From NCBI RefSeq assembly GCF_030407165.1, contig NZ_CP129111.1:2108001-2172000 (forward strand): a stretch of 64,000 bases of DNA, given 5' to 3'. This stretch comes from Fontisubflavum oceani (lineage in GTDB: Bacteria > Pseudomonadota > Alphaproteobacteria > Rhodobacterales > Rhodobacteraceae). A model generated the notes under the pieces. The model did not search any database. It had not been told where the DNA came from and saw nothing but the letters and a program-made list of their open reading frames with translations. Below are positions 51,014-61,033 of this stretch, piece by piece (the first letter of the stretch is position 1; every line of letters begins with the position of its first letter). The translations under genes and the position numbers were made by a program.

Positions 51014-52137
51014 GCGGCGAGGATGATATCCCGCCCGAGGCTGACCGGCTCGACGGGGCGCCGCATCCGCGCGAGACCGATCAGATTTTTGGCCAAGGCG
51101 CAGCGGAGGCCGTGTTTCTGAGCGCCTTCACATCGGATCGCTTGCACCATGCTTGGCTTCTGACCGGCCCACGCGGCGTCGGCAAAGCAACGCTGGCCTG
51201 GCGCATCGCTCGCTTCTTGCTGGCCACGCCACCAGACACCGGCGATGCGCTGTTTGCCGCTCCGGTGCCCGAGACGCTTGACGTCCCACCGGATCATCCG
51301 GTCGCCCGCCGCTTGCACGCGATGTCAGAGCCCGGGCTGATGCTGTTGCGCCGCCCGTGGGATGAGAAGGCGAAGCGGTTTCAGGCACAGATTACCGTTG
51401 ACGAGGTGCGTAAACTGAAAGACTTCTTCGCGCTTTCGGCCAGCGATGGCGGGCGGCGTGTGGTCATTGTCGATGCCGCCGATGAGATGAACACCAATGC
51501 GGCCAATGCCCTCTTGAAGGTGCTGGAGGAGCCGCCCGCCAATGCCGTGCTGCTGCTCGTCGCGCACCAGCCCTCGCGGCTTCTGCCGACGATCCGCTCG
51601 CGCTGTCGGACCTTGCGCTTGGATCGGCTGTCGGAGGCGGATTTGGGCCGCGCGCTCGGCCAGGCGGAGATCGAAGCCGATGCCAGCCCGGCGCTGGCCG
51701 AACTGGCCGAGGGATCGGTGGGGGAGGCCGCCCGACTGATCGCGTTGGATGGCTTGACGCTTTATGCCGATTTGGTCGGACTGTTCGCCTCCATGCCGGG
51801 GATGAGCCGGTCGGCGGCCAACAAACTGGCCGAGGCGGCCGCCGCCCGCGGCGCAGAGGCACGGTTTGATCTGACACTGGTTTTGATCGACCGATTGCTC
51901 AGCCGCTTGGCGCGAACCGGCGCGACGGGGCAGGCGCCGCCAGAGATCGTGCCCGGCGAGGCAAAGATGCTGACCCGATTGGCCCCCGATCCAGCGACAG
52001 GACGAGCTTGGGCCGATATGGCGCAAGGGTTGACGGCCCGGGCCCGGCGCGGCAAGGCGGTCAACCTTGACCCTGCTGCGCTCATCCTTGATATGTGTCT
52101 CAGCCTTGAGAAGACGGCGGCGCGCATTCCCGCCTGA
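51010..52137 (+). CDS. holB: DNA polymerase III delta' subunit
   Basis: A 375-residue clamp-loader subunit. The P-loop-like GPRGVGKAT is near residue 54, followed by VVIVDAADEMNTNAANALLKVLEEPP (Walker B and sensor region of the delta'/gamma family) and IRSRC, the typical sensor. Next to tmk and tatD as in many proteobacteria. Confidence 0.92.
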   Translation: MSGEDDIPPEADRLDGAPHPRETDQIFGQGAAEAVFLSAFTSDRLHHAWLLTGPRGVGKATLAWRIARFLLATPPDTGDALFAAPVPETLDVPPDHPVARRLHAMSEPGLMLLRRPWDEKAKRFQAQITVDEVRKLKDFFALSASDGGRRVVIVDAADEMNTNAANALLKVLEEPPANAVLLLVAHQPSRLLPTIRSRCRTLRLDRLSEADLGRALGQAEIEADASPALAELAEGSVGEAARLIALDGLTLYADLVGLFASMPGMSRSAANKLAEAAAARGAEARFDLTLVLIDRLLSRLARTGATGQAPPEIVPGEAKMLTRLAPDPATGRAWADMAQGLTARARRGKAVNLDPAALILDMCLSLEKTAARIPA

Positions 52138-52159
52138 AGAGTTCCGAACAGAGTGTTCC

Positions 52160-52966
52160 ATGCCCGCCACGCCTGAGATCGTCGACAGCCATTGCCACTT
52201 GGATTTTCCGGATTTTGCCGAGGAATTGCCGGAGGTTATCGCGCGTGCGGCTGAGGCGGGTGTGACCCGGATGGTGACGATTTGCACCCGGCTTCGTAAC
52301 GCGCCGCAGGTCCGCGCGATTGCCGACGCACATGCCCCGGTGTTCTGGGCCGGCGGTACCCATCCGATGAGCGCCGCCGAGGAGCCGATGGCCACGCTTG
52401 CGGAGCTGGAAACCCTCGCACGGCATCCGAAATTCGTTGGCATTGGCGAGACGGGATTGGATTACCATTACACCGCCGAAAGTGCCGCTGTGCAGCAGGA
52501 GAGCCTGCGTCTGCATATCGAGGCCGCCCGCGTGACCGGCCTGCCGTTGATCATCCATGCGCGCGCAGCGGATGAGGATATGGCCCGCATTCTGACCGAA
52601 GAGCATCGCGCCGGGGTTTATACCTGCGTCATGCATTGCTTTTCCTCAGGGGCGGGCCTCGCGCAAGCCGCGTTGGACTTGGGGTTCTATCTGTCAATGT
52701 CGGGCATTGCGGCCTTCCCCAAATCCACCGAGCTGCGTGAGATTTTCGCAGCCGCCCCGGTGGACCGCATTCTGGTGGAAACCGATGCGCCCTATCTGGC
52801 CCCGCCGCCCTATCGCGGCAAGCGCAATGAGCCCGCCTATACCGCCTTCACCGCGCGGGTTGGGGCAGAGTTGTTCGGGGTGAGTGAGGCGGCGTTTGCG
52901 GCCCAAACCAGCGCCAATTTCGACCGGCTGTTCTGGAAAGCGGCCGCGTGGCAGGCGGCGGCATGA
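52160..52966 (+). CDS. tatD: TatD-family metal-dependent deoxyribonuclease
   Basis: A 268-residue TIM-barrel hydrolase (YcfH/TatD type). Metal ligands are in DSHCHLDF at the N-terminus, GETGLDYHY, PLIIHARAADED, CVMHCFSSG and ETDAPYLAPPPYRGKRNEP. The start at 52160 is used because the N-terminal SHCHLD motif falls at its normal place. Downstream of holB, the usual neighbour. Confidence 0.92.
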   Translation: MPATPEIVDSHCHLDFPDFAEELPEVIARAAEAGVTRMVTICTRLRNAPQVRAIADAHAPVFWAGGTHPMSAAEEPMATLAELETLARHPKFVGIGETGLDYHYTAESAAVQQESLRLHIEAARVTGLPLIIHARAADEDMARILTEEHRAGVYTCVMHCFSSGAGLAQAALDLGFYLSMSGIAAFPKSTELREIFAAAPVDRILVETDAPYLAPPPYRGKRNEPAYTAFTARVGAELFGVSEAAFAAQTSANFDRLFWKAAAWQAAA

Positions 52967-53764
52967 ATGGCTGACCTGAAGCTCACCATCCTGGGCTGCG
53001 GCTCGTCCGGCGGCGTCCCGCGATTGGGCGATGTTTGGGGAGAATGCGACCCCAACGACTCCCGAAACCGCCGCCGTCGGTGCTCGCTCCTGGTGCAGCG
53101 GATCACAGAAGAGGGCGAAACGGCAGTGCTGATCGACACCTCTCCCGATTTGCGGCAGCAATTGCTTGATGCGGGGATCGGACGGCTTGATGCGGTGCTG
53201 TTCACGCATGCCCACGCGGATCACACCCATGGGCTCGATGATCTCCGGATGATCGTGTTCAACATGCGCCAGCGGTTGCCGGTCTATGCCGATGGCCCGA
53301 CGCAGAACGATTTGCTGGGGCGGTTTGGCTATGCCTTTGTGCAACCGGCGGGCTCGGCCTATCCGCCGATCCTGGACCTTCACGCGATCAATGGCGACGT
53401 GACGATTGAGGGGGCAGGGGGGCCGATTACCTTTACGCCCTTTGAAGTTACCCATGGCAATATCGACGCCTTGGGCTTCCGCATGGGCGACATAGCCTAT
53501 CTGCCGGATGTGTCCGACATCCCAGACGTAGTTTGGCCGGTTTTGGAGGGGCTGGATTGTTGGATCGTCGACGCCCTGAGGCGAACGCCGCATCCGAGCC
53601 ATGCGCATTTGGACCTGACATTGGAGTGGATCGCCCGCGCGGCGCCCAAGCGTGCGGTGTTGACCAATATGCATATTGATCTGGATTATCAGACGGTTGC
53701 CGATGAAACGCCCGACCATATCACCCCGGCTTATGACGGTATGGTGATCCGCGCCGAGGTCTAG
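52967..53764 (+). CDS. MBL-fold metal-dependent hydrolase (PhnP-like)
   Basis: A 265-residue metallo-beta-lactamase-fold protein. It has LGCGSSGGVPRLGDVWG, the metal motif HAHADHTHG and a distal histidine in EVTHGN. This is the PhnP/cyclic phosphodiesterase-like branch commonly found after tatD in alphaproteobacteria. Substrate unknown. Start lies two bases after the tatD stop. Confidence 0.85.
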   Translation: MADLKLTILGCGSSGGVPRLGDVWGECDPNDSRNRRRRCSLLVQRITEEGETAVLIDTSPDLRQQLLDAGIGRLDAVLFTHAHADHTHGLDDLRMIVFNMRQRLPVYADGPTQNDLLGRFGYAFVQPAGSAYPPILDLHAINGDVTIEGAGGPITFTPFEVTHGNIDALGFRMGDIAYLPDVSDIPDVVWPVLEGLDCWIVDALRRTPHPSHAHLDLTLEWIARAAPKRAVLTNMHIDLDYQTVADETPDHITPAYDGMVIRAEV

Positions 53765-54697
53765 ATGGCGGATTTGCTGTCCGTTGTTTTGCCGGTCTTC
53801 CTCGTGATCGGCGCGGGGTATCTTGCGGTCTGGCGCGGGCTGTTCTCCGATAGCGGCGTGGATGGGTTGATGAATTTCACCCAGAAATTCGCCATTCCCT
53901 GCCTGCTCTTCATGGGTATCTCGACGCTCGATCTGGAGCAAAACTTCGACTGGCGGCTGTTGGCCTCTTTCTACACCGGTTCCACCATCTGTTTCTTTCT
54001 GGGGATGTTCGGGGCGCGGGCCCTCTTTGGTCGGCCTTGGCAGGATAGCGTGGCCATCGGCTTCGCCTGTCTCTTTGCTAATACCGTGCTTCTGGGCTTG
54101 CCGATTATGGAACGCGCTTATGGACCAGACTCTTTGGGGCCGAATTTCGCGATTGTCGCCTTGCATGCTGCGTTTTGCTATCTGCTTGGGATCACCGCGA
54201 TGGAGATCGTGCGGGCCGATAGCAAGTCTCCGCTTCGCATGGTGCGGACCGTGGGCTTGGCGATGTTCCGCAACCCGTTGATGATCGGCGTGGGGCTTGG
54301 ATTTGTGGTCAATCTGACCGGCCTACCGATGCCAGGCGTGTTGACCGAGGCGATCAATCTGATGATCCGCGCGGCTCTGCCAGCGGCGCTTTTCGGCTTG
54401 GGCGGCGTGCTCTATCGCTACAAACCCGAAGGCGATGCGAAGGTGATCGCGTTTATCTGTGTGATGTCGCTCATTGTGCATCCGGCAATTGCATACGGGA
54501 TGGGCGGGCAGGTGCTGGCGCTCAGTGAGGAACAGATGCGTTCGGTGGTGATTACGGCGGCGATGGCACCGGGCGTGAACACCTATATCTTCGCCAATAT
54601 GTATGGCGCGGCCCGGCGCGTTGCGGCCTCTTCGGTGCTGATTGGCACTGCGCTGACGGTGCTGACGGCCTCCATTTGGCTGGCCGTGCTGCCCTGA
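53765..54697 (+). CDS. AEC-family transporter (auxin efflux carrier-like)
   Basis: A 310-residue integral membrane protein with about ten hydrophobic segments. The family's crossover motifs include KFAIPCLLFMGIS and ALPAALFGLGGVLYRY. Members export small organic acids or related compounds; the substrate cannot be told here. Follows the MBL gene with three bases between. Confidence 0.82.
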   Translation: MADLLSVVLPVFLVIGAGYLAVWRGLFSDSGVDGLMNFTQKFAIPCLLFMGISTLDLEQNFDWRLLASFYTGSTICFFLGMFGARALFGRPWQDSVAIGFACLFANTVLLGLPIMERAYGPDSLGPNFAIVALHAAFCYLLGITAMEIVRADSKSPLRMVRTVGLAMFRNPLMIGVGLGFVVNLTGLPMPGVLTEAINLMIRAALPAALFGLGGVLYRYKPEGDAKVIAFICVMSLIVHPAIAYGMGGQVLALSEEQMRSVVITAAMAPGVNTYIFANMYGAARRVAASSVLIGTALTVLTASIWLAVLP

Positions 54698-54719
54698 AGC
54701 GGCTCCACCCAAGGCGGCT

Positions 54720-55007
54720 TTAGACGCCTTCGACGACCACGATCACGCTATCGGCCGCGTTGCGACGAATTTCGGCAACCTCTTGGTATTCTGGGTCATT
54801 ATAGGCCGTCAGTGCCGCTTCATAGCTCGGAAATTCGATCACTACGTGGCGCTCAAAGGTTTCGCCTTCAACAACTTCCGACTGTCCGCCGCGAATGATG
54901 AACTGCCCGCCGAGATTGTTCAGGATCGGCGTGTCACGGCGCACATATTCCGGGTAGGCCTCAGGGTCGGTGACGGTGATATGGCCAATAATGTAACCTT
55001 TGGGCAT
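54720..55007 (-). CDS. DUF1330 family protein
   Basis: A 95-residue ferredoxin-like dimeric protein. It opens MPKGYIIGHITVTDPEAYPEY and has the family signature GGQFIIRGG and VVIEFPSYEAALTAYNDPEYQ. The start at 55007 is chosen because AGGAAAGGCGC precedes it. Function of the family is unknown. Convergent with the AEC carrier gene. Confidence 0.88.
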   Translation of the reverse strand: MPKGYIIGHITVTDPEAYPEYVRRDTPILNNLGGQFIIRGGQSEVVEGETFERHVVIEFPSYEAALTAYNDPEYQEVAEIRRNAADSVIVVVEGV

Positions 55008-55170
55008 GAGATGCGCCTTTCCTGTAGATGGGTTGAGCGGTTTAAACCAACGTGTTGCGGGGATTACAACCATCGCGTGATGCGTCTTATCTCTTGCATT
55101 GCTGGCCTTGTTCCCATCTGACGCTTGGCGTAAGCAGCTCACTCGACTGGCCGCAGGAACCCACCCGCTC

Positions 55171-56967
55171 ATGTCCGCCACTGATCAGACGCCCCCAGAC
55201 CCGCAAAGCAATGATCAATCGCCTGATATGCGGGCGACGCATCTGCTTGGTCGGCTCTGGCGGGAACATGTCTCGGCCTATTGGGTGCGCATGGTCGCGG
55301 CGCTACTCTTGATGACCATCGAGGGCGCGACCCTTGGGGCCGCGGCCTATCTGATCCAGCCGCTCTTCGATCAGGTGCTTGTCCCCGGGAATGAGGGGAT
55401 GATTACGTGGGCGGCGTTCGCGATTGCAGGTATTCTGCTTCTTCGCGCGGTGGCGGGGTTTGGCCAGCGGCTGATCATTGTCTCCATCGGTTTGAAGGTC
55501 GTCACCTCGCTGCAGACCCGGCTCTTGGAGCATCTTTTGCGCCTGGATGGCCGCTATTTCCAAGATAACGCGCCCGGTGCATTGATCGAACGGGTGCGGG
55601 GCGACACAACCGCCCTGCAGAGCTTGGCCGCGACCGCGCTGATGTCGGCCGGTCGGGATGTGATTTCGCTGGTCACGCTCTTGACGGTGATGTTTTTGAA
55701 CGACTGGCAATGGTCGCTTCTGGCGATGATCGGCGTGCCGCTGATGTTCTTTCCCATCGCGGCGCTGCAGCGGCTGATCCGGGGGTTCACCCATGCCGCA
55801 CGAGAGGCCGCGTCCCGCCTCTCCACGCAGATGGATGAGATCTTCCACGGGATCCAATCGATTAAGGTCAACCGGCTCGAGGCGCATCAATCGAAAGAAT
55901 TCCGATCAGAGATTGGGCGCTTCTTGGGGCAGCAGATGCGCGCCGAACGCAGCAAGGCGGGAACGCCCGCATTGGTTGATGTCATGGCGGCGGGGGCCTG
56001 TTTGATCGTTCTGCTGGTGGGCGGGGCCGAGATCGTGTCTGGCGAAAAGACGGTGGGACAGTTCATGTCCTTTTTCACCGCGCTGGCGCTTGTGATGGAT
56101 CCGGTCCGGCGACTGTCGAACCTGTCTGCCTATATCCAAGCCGCGTTGGCCTCGCTGGAACGGCTTTATGAGGTTCTGAACGCTGAGCCGACGATCCTTT
56201 CGCCGGCCAGCCCGAAACCGCTCAAGCTTGGTGATGTGGTGTTTGACGATGTGCATTTCGCCTATGGCGACGCGCCGGTTCTCAACGGGTTGAGTTTTAC
56301 CGCAGCGGAAGGTCAGACCACGGCGCTTGTTGGGCCATCTGGTGCAGGGAAAAGCACGGTTTTTGGCCTGCTGACGCGTCTCATCGACCCCGATAGCGGG
56401 CAGATCACCATCGCGGGTACGCAGACCACAGCGGCAGAGTTGGAACGTCTGCGCGATAGCATCGCCGTTGTCGGACAGGAAACCGCTTTGTTTGATCAAA
56501 GCATTGCGCAGAACATCCGCCTGGGGCGTTTGGATGCGACTGAGGCCGAAATTCGCGCCGCCGCCGAGGCCGCCTCGGTCTTGGAATTCGCCGAGGCCTT
56601 GCCAGACGGGTTGGAGACGGCCGTTGGTCCGCGCGGATCGGCCCTGTCGGGTGGGCAGCGCCAACGGGTCGCCATTGCCCGGGCAATGCTGCGCGATGCA
56701 CCGATTCTGCTCTTGGATGAGCCGACATCCGCCCTTGACGCAAGGTCAGAGAAACTGGTGCAGGCGGCGTTGGAGCGCCTCTCGAAAGGCCGGACGACGC
56801 TGGTGATCGCTCACCGTCTATCAACGATTCGTGAGGCTGATCTCATTGTCGTGATGGACAAGGGATGCCTTGTAGAAAAGGGCAATCATGCCTCTTTGAT
56901 GCAGGCCGAGGGCGCCTATGCGCGCCTGCATGCCCTGCAATCCGCGGGCGTCACGACTGGATTGTGA
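55171..56967 (+). CDS. ABC exporter, MsbA/lipid-type (fused membrane and ATPase domains)
   Basis: A 598-residue half-transporter: six membrane helices (about 30-320) and a nucleotide-binding domain with Walker A GPSGAGKST, signature LSGGQRQR, Walker B ILLLDEPTSALD and switch IAHRLSTI. It resembles MsbA-type exporters of lipid A or related amphipathic compounds. The start at 55171 is tentative; longer in-frame extension reaches 55099. Confidence 0.87.
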   Translation: MSATDQTPPDPQSNDQSPDMRATHLLGRLWREHVSAYWVRMVAALLLMTIEGATLGAAAYLIQPLFDQVLVPGNEGMITWAAFAIAGILLLRAVAGFGQRLIIVSIGLKVVTSLQTRLLEHLLRLDGRYFQDNAPGALIERVRGDTTALQSLAATALMSAGRDVISLVTLLTVMFLNDWQWSLLAMIGVPLMFFPIAALQRLIRGFTHAAREAASRLSTQMDEIFHGIQSIKVNRLEAHQSKEFRSEIGRFLGQQMRAERSKAGTPALVDVMAAGACLIVLLVGGAEIVSGEKTVGQFMSFFTALALVMDPVRRLSNLSAYIQAALASLERLYEVLNAEPTILSPASPKPLKLGDVVFDDVHFAYGDAPVLNGLSFTAAEGQTTALVGPSGAGKSTVFGLLTRLIDPDSGQITIAGTQTTAAELERLRDSIAVVGQETALFDQSIAQNIRLGRLDATEAEIRAAAEAASVLEFAEALPDGLETAVGPRGSALSGGQRQRVAIARAMLRDAPILLLDEPTSALDARSEKLVQAALERLSKGRTTLVIAHRLSTIREADLIVVMDKGCLVEKGNHASLMQAEGAYARLHALQSAGVTTGL

Positions 56968-57107
56968 TGCCACGGCGCGACGGGTGATCGCGCGGTGCCA
57001 GAAAAGCTTTATTTGACTTTCGAGGGACGTCCGTTGACGGTGTCGGTACGCAAGTTCGAAGACTGGCGGTGGCCGTATCTGCCGTCAGATAACCAAAGGA
57101 CTAACAC

Positions 57108-58067
57108 GTGCCCCGTTGCGTCTGTGCAAAACCGACGTCTTTTCTGGCCCTCCTCTGTTGTGTGGTGGCCACGTTTTTTGCGGCTGCAACAGGTGTTAAG
57201 GCGCAACAACTTGCCGCCGCATCGACGGCGACACCGGCCAATCTGGCCGCACGCGCTGCTGATCCCAATGGCTCAATACTGGCGGCCTACTACCACCAGA
57301 TGGAGACCCATTTGGTGAGCCAGGGCCATCTGCGCCAAGAACGGCATCCGCGTGGATCGAACCTGAGTGCCGAAGTCTTGGCCGATAATTTCATGCAGAT
57401 CGCCATGCGGAGTGAATATAGCTTGCGCGGCGGTGGCATTTCGCGGGGCGGGCAGGCCGCCCCCTTGCGGCGTTGGGTCGAACCGGTGCGCCTTGGCGTG
57501 CGGTTTGGAATGTCTGTGCACTCGGCGCAACAGCGGGCGGATATGTCGACCGTGCGCCAAGTCGCGCGGCGGCTTGAGGTGGCGACAGGCCATCCCGTCG
57601 CGGTGACGGCGAATTCGCCGAACTTCCATGTTCTCGTGGTCAGTGATGCGGAGCGTGCGGGACTTGCGCCACTATTGCGCGAATTGGTGCCGGGGCTCAG
57701 CCGTGCAGCGGTGAACGCGATTACCGGTATGGGGCGCAACACGTTCTGTATGGTCGTGGCCGTGCCGAACCGGGACCTGAGCTTGGGATATGACCAAGCC
57801 ATCGCCATCGTGCGGGCCGAACATCCCGCGCGGATGCGCCAATCCTGCATCGAGGAAGAGCTGGCCCAAGGGATGGGGCTTGCCAATGACAGCCCTGCGG
57901 CCTGGCCATCGATTTTTAATGATGACGAGGAATTTGGTGTTCTGACCCGCCATGACGAGTTGCTCTTGCAGATGTTGTATCATCCGGCCTTGCACCCCGG
58001 CATGGCCCCGCATCAAGTGGCACCGATCCTGCCCGCGCTCAGCCAGCAGATCGCGCAACGCGGCTGA
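57108..58067 (+). CDS. DUF2927 family exported protein
   Basis: A 319-residue protein with an N-terminal hydrophobic signal segment (LALLCCVVATFFAAATGVKA) and a domain containing RRWVEPVRLGVRFG, SPNFHVLVVSDAER, MVVAVPNRDLSLGYDQAIAI and IEEELAQGMGLANDS, the pattern of DUF2927. This domain is predicted to be peptidase-like (a GL/HE-type helper region). Role unknown. The region between it and the upstream transporter holds only its promoter. Confidence 0.78.
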   Translation: MPRCVCAKPTSFLALLCCVVATFFAAATGVKAQQLAAASTATPANLAARAADPNGSILAAYYHQMETHLVSQGHLRQERHPRGSNLSAEVLADNFMQIAMRSEYSLRGGGISRGGQAAPLRRWVEPVRLGVRFGMSVHSAQQRADMSTVRQVARRLEVATGHPVAVTANSPNFHVLVVSDAERAGLAPLLRELVPGLSRAAVNAITGMGRNTFCMVVAVPNRDLSLGYDQAIAIVRAEHPARMRQSCIEEELAQGMGLANDSPAAWPSIFNDDEEFGVLTRHDELLLQMLYHPALHPGMAPHQVAPILPALSQQIAQRG

Positions 58068-58165
58068 TCTGACGGGCGCGAACTGGCCGATCTCCGATCG
58101 ATCTCTTTCCGTCTCCCGCAGGCCGCGTTAGGCTTGCCAAAAGAGCAGTAAAGAAGGTTCCGGCA

Positions 58166-59409
58166 ATGCAGGTCACACGGCGATGGGTCAATTTCGGCGC
58201 GGTTGCGGCCCTCACAACGGGCTGCGTGCCAAGCATCGGAACCAGCAATCGCGTATCTGCGACGGACGTCCCCGGCATGCGCCCCGTGCCAAACCCCCGG
58301 TATGACGCGTGGGTCGCCGCATTTCGCGAGCGGGCAGCGGTGAACGGCATCTCTCAAAGCACCTTATCCGCCGCGTTTCGCGGCACCGGCTTCTTGCCTG
58401 GCGTGGTGGAGCGGGACCGCAATCAAACGGAGTTCTCTCGGACGCTTGAAGACTACCTCGCAATTGTCGCCCCGGCGGAGAAGGTTGCCACCGGCCGCAG
58501 CCGCTTTAACGCAGAGCGAGAGGTGCTGACAGAGATCGAGAATCGCTATGGCGTGCCGCCGCATGTGGTTACGGCGATTTGGGGCGTAGAGAGCAACTAC
58601 GGCGCACGACGTGGCACGATTCCGGTAATTTCGGCCACCTCGACGCTGGCCTTTGATGGGCGTCGCGGGGTTTTCTTCGAGCGGCAGTTGATGGCGGCGT
58701 TGCGCATTCTACAAAATGGCGACATCAGCCCCGCTCGGATGACCGGAAGTTGGGCGGGCGCGATGGGGCATACCCAGTTTATCCCGACAACCTTCGAAGC
58801 TTACGCCGCTGATTTTCGAGGCGACGGGCGGCGCGATATCTGGTCGGACGACCCGACCGACGCGTTGGCCTCGGCGGCGGCCTATCTGTCGCGCTCTGGC
58901 TGGCAAAGAGGGCGCCCCTGGGGCGTTGAGGTTCGCCTGCCGGAGGGGTTTGACAGCGGTCTTGCAGGACGCGGGGGCGCCGCGCGGTGTCAAGCTGGGC
59001 CGGGCTCGGCGTGCGCCTGGCGCAAGGCGGGGTGCTGCCTGATCATGGGCCAGGTGCGATTCTGATCCCGGAAGGCGTCACCGGCCCGGCCTTCCTGGCT
59101 TTCCGGAACTTCGACGTGATCCTGCGCTACAACAACTCCACCAATTACGGCATTGGCGTCGGCTATCTCTCGGATCGTCTGGCCGGCGGCGGCACTCTGT
59201 GGGGGCAGTTCCCGCCGGACCAATATGGCTTGACCATCGACGACCGCCGCGCCATGCAAGAGGGCCTGACGCGTGCTGGCTATGATGCCGGCACCACCGA
59301 CGGCGTCATCGGATCACGAACCGAGGCCGCAATCCGCAGCTATCAGCAAGCCAACGGCCTGACTGTCACCGGCACGCCATCGCGCGGACTGCTCAATAGA
59401 TTGCGCTAG
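58166..59409 (+). CDS. Lytic murein transglycosylase, MltB-type with peptidoglycan-binding domain (one frame break)
   Basis: A 414-residue enzyme that cleaves the MurNAc-GlcNAc bond. It starts with a signal sequence with a possible lipobox (TTGC). The catalytic domain has the MltB signature GVESNYG (catalytic Glu) and MGHTQFIPTTFEAYAADF; the C-terminal peptidoglycan-binding_1 domain reads RRAMQEGLTRAGYDAGTTDG ... GSRTEAAIRSYQ. The frame breaks at the G5 run 58973-58977; one more G restores SGLAGRGGRRAVSSWAGLGV. Confidence 0.88.
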
Positions 59410-59431
59410 TGGTTAATCTTGCTGGGGAAGA

Positions 59432-59506
59432 TGGTGCCGCAGGGGAGGATTGAACTCCCGACCTCGTCATTACCAATGACGCGCTCTACCACTGAGCTAC
59501 TGCGGC
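59432..59506 (-). tRNA. tRNA-Thr (anticodon GGU)
   Basis: 75-nt tRNA on the minus strand. Acceptor GCCGCAG pairs with CTGCGGC, D-arm has TAGCTCAGT, anticodon stem-loop CGTCATTGGTAATGACG carries GGT, T-loop has TTCAATC, and CCA is encoded at 59432-59434. Confidence 0.95.
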
Positions 59507-59599
59507 CGCGTTCTCGCGTGGGCGGTGGATTAGACGCAATTGCCCTATGACGCAAGCGCAATCTGGACCCTGTTGCCCGCCTGCGGTAGAGGAGGGGCC

Positions 59600-59749
59600 A
59601 TGGAGCGGAAAACCACGAAATCAAGCCCATCAAACAAGGGCAAAACCCGCGAAGACAGGTTGAAATCGGCGTTGAAGGCGAACCTTCAGCGGCGCAAGGC
59701 ACAGGCCCGCGCCCGTGATGCGGCGTCGGAGAGCGAGAGCAAGAAATAA
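59600..59749 (+). CDS. Small basic protein, 49 residues
   Basis: A short, highly charged protein (many Lys/Arg/Ser) with a strong GGAGGGG site before its ATG. It contains REDRLKSALKANLQRRKAQARAR, a likely single helix. Small proteins of this type are common before murA in Rhodobacteraceae. Function unknown. Ends 12 bases before murA. Confidence 0.7.
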   Translation: MERKTTKSSPSNKGKTREDRLKSALKANLQRRKAQARARDAASESESKK

Positions 59750-59761
59750 AGGCAGGCGGCA

Positions 59762-61033
59762 ATGGATTCGATCATCGTTGAGGGCAATGGCCCGCTTTCT
59801 GGGCAAATCCCGATTTCGGGTGCAAAAAACACCTGTCTCAAGCTGATGACGGCGGCGTTGTTGAGTGATGAGCCGCTGACGCTGACCAATGTGCCGCGCT
59901 TGTCGGATATCCGGACGCTTTCGACATTGCTCGAATCTCATGGCTGCGAAGTCGCGTTGTTGCAGGAGGGCCGGGTGATGGTCCTCTCGGCACGAGAGAT
60001 CACCAATCGGCGCGCGGATTATGAGATTGTGCGAAAGCTGCGCGCTTCGTTCAACGTTTTGGGGCCACTTCTGGCGCGCGAAGGTGAGGCGATAGTCTCT
60101 CTGCCCGGTGGCTGTGCCATCGGCGCGCGCAAGGTTGATCTGCATATGATGGCGCTGGAAAAGCTGGGCGCCACGATCGAGCTGGAAGAGGGATATGTCC
60201 ACGCGACAGCCCCGAATGGGCTAACCGGAGCTGTGATCGAGTTTCCGTTTGTGTCTGTCGGGGCCACCGAAAATGCGCTGACCGCGGCGACGCTGGCCAA
60301 AGGCACGACCGTGATCAAAAACGCGGCGCGTGAGCCCGATACCGTGGACTTGGCGAAATGTCTGACCGAGATGGGCGCGAAGATCAGCGGGGCAGGGACC
60401 TCGGAGATCACTGTCGAAGGCGTCGACCGGTTGCACGCCGCGACCCATCAGGTGATCCCCGACCGCATCGAACTTGGCACCTTCATGATTGCGCCGGCGA
60501 TTTGCGGCGGTGAGGTCGAGCTTCTTGGCGGACGGCGGGATTTGCTCTCGGCGTTCTGTGATAAACTGGAAGAGGCCGGCGTCGAGATTACCGAAACCAA
60601 ATCCGGGCTCAAGGTCAGCCGCAAAAACGGGGCGATCAAAGCGGTGGACGTGACAACCGCGCCCTTTCCCGGCTTCCCAACGGATCTGCAGGCGCAGTTC
60701 ATGGCGCTGATGTGCACCGCCGAGGGCAGCAGCGTTCTGGAAGAGACGATTTTCGAAAACCGCTTCATGCATGCGCCCGAGTTGATCCGGATGGGGGCGG
60801 AGATTGATGTCCATGGTGGCACCGCGACGGTGACCGGGGTGAAGGGCCTGACCGGCGCGCCGGTGATGGCAACGGATTTGCGCGCCAGCGTCAGCCTGAT
60901 CCTCGCGGGCCTGGCGGCTGAGGGTGAAACGCGTGTTGCGCGGGTCTACCATTTGGACCGGGGCTACGAACGGATTGAAGAGAAATTGTCCTCGGTCGGG
61001 GCCAAGATCAAACGGGTGAAAGACGATGGTTGA
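59762..61033 (+). CDS. murA: UDP-N-acetylglucosamine 1-carboxyvinyltransferase
   Basis: First committed step of peptidoglycan synthesis: transfer of enolpyruvate to UDP-GlcNAc. 423 residues. The N-terminal motif GAKNTCLKLMTAALLSDEP, active-site cysteine in PGGCAIGARKVDLHM (fosfomycin-sensitive form), and TDLQAQFMALMCTAEGSS are present. It overlaps the downstream DUF2948 gene by eight bases. Confidence 0.95.
   Translation: MDSIIVEGNGPLSGQIPISGAKNTCLKLMTAALLSDEPLTLTNVPRLSDIRTLSTLLESHGCEVALLQEGRVMVLSAREITNRRADYEIVRKLRASFNVLGPLLAREGEAIVSLPGGCAIGARKVDLHMMALEKLGATIELEEGYVHATAPNGLTGAVIEFPFVSVGATENALTAATLAKGTTVIKNAAREPDTVDLAKCLTEMGAKISGAGTSEITVEGVDRLHAATHQVIPDRIELGTFMIAPAICGGEVELLGGRRDLLSAFCDKLEEAGVEITETKSGLKVSRKNGAIKAVDVTTAPFPGFPTDLQAQFMALMCTAEGSSVLEETIFENRFMHAPELIRMGAEIDVHGGTATVTGVKGLTGAPVMATDLRASVSLILAGLAAEGETRVARVYHLDRGYERIEEKLSSVGAKIKRVKDDG

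Noticed and set aside
52694..54166. A 490-codon minus-strand frame opposite tatD, the MBL gene and the AEC carrier gene
   Set aside because: It runs across three well-supported genes on the other strand and has the His/Arg/Gln-rich composition of a GC-rich antisense shadow.
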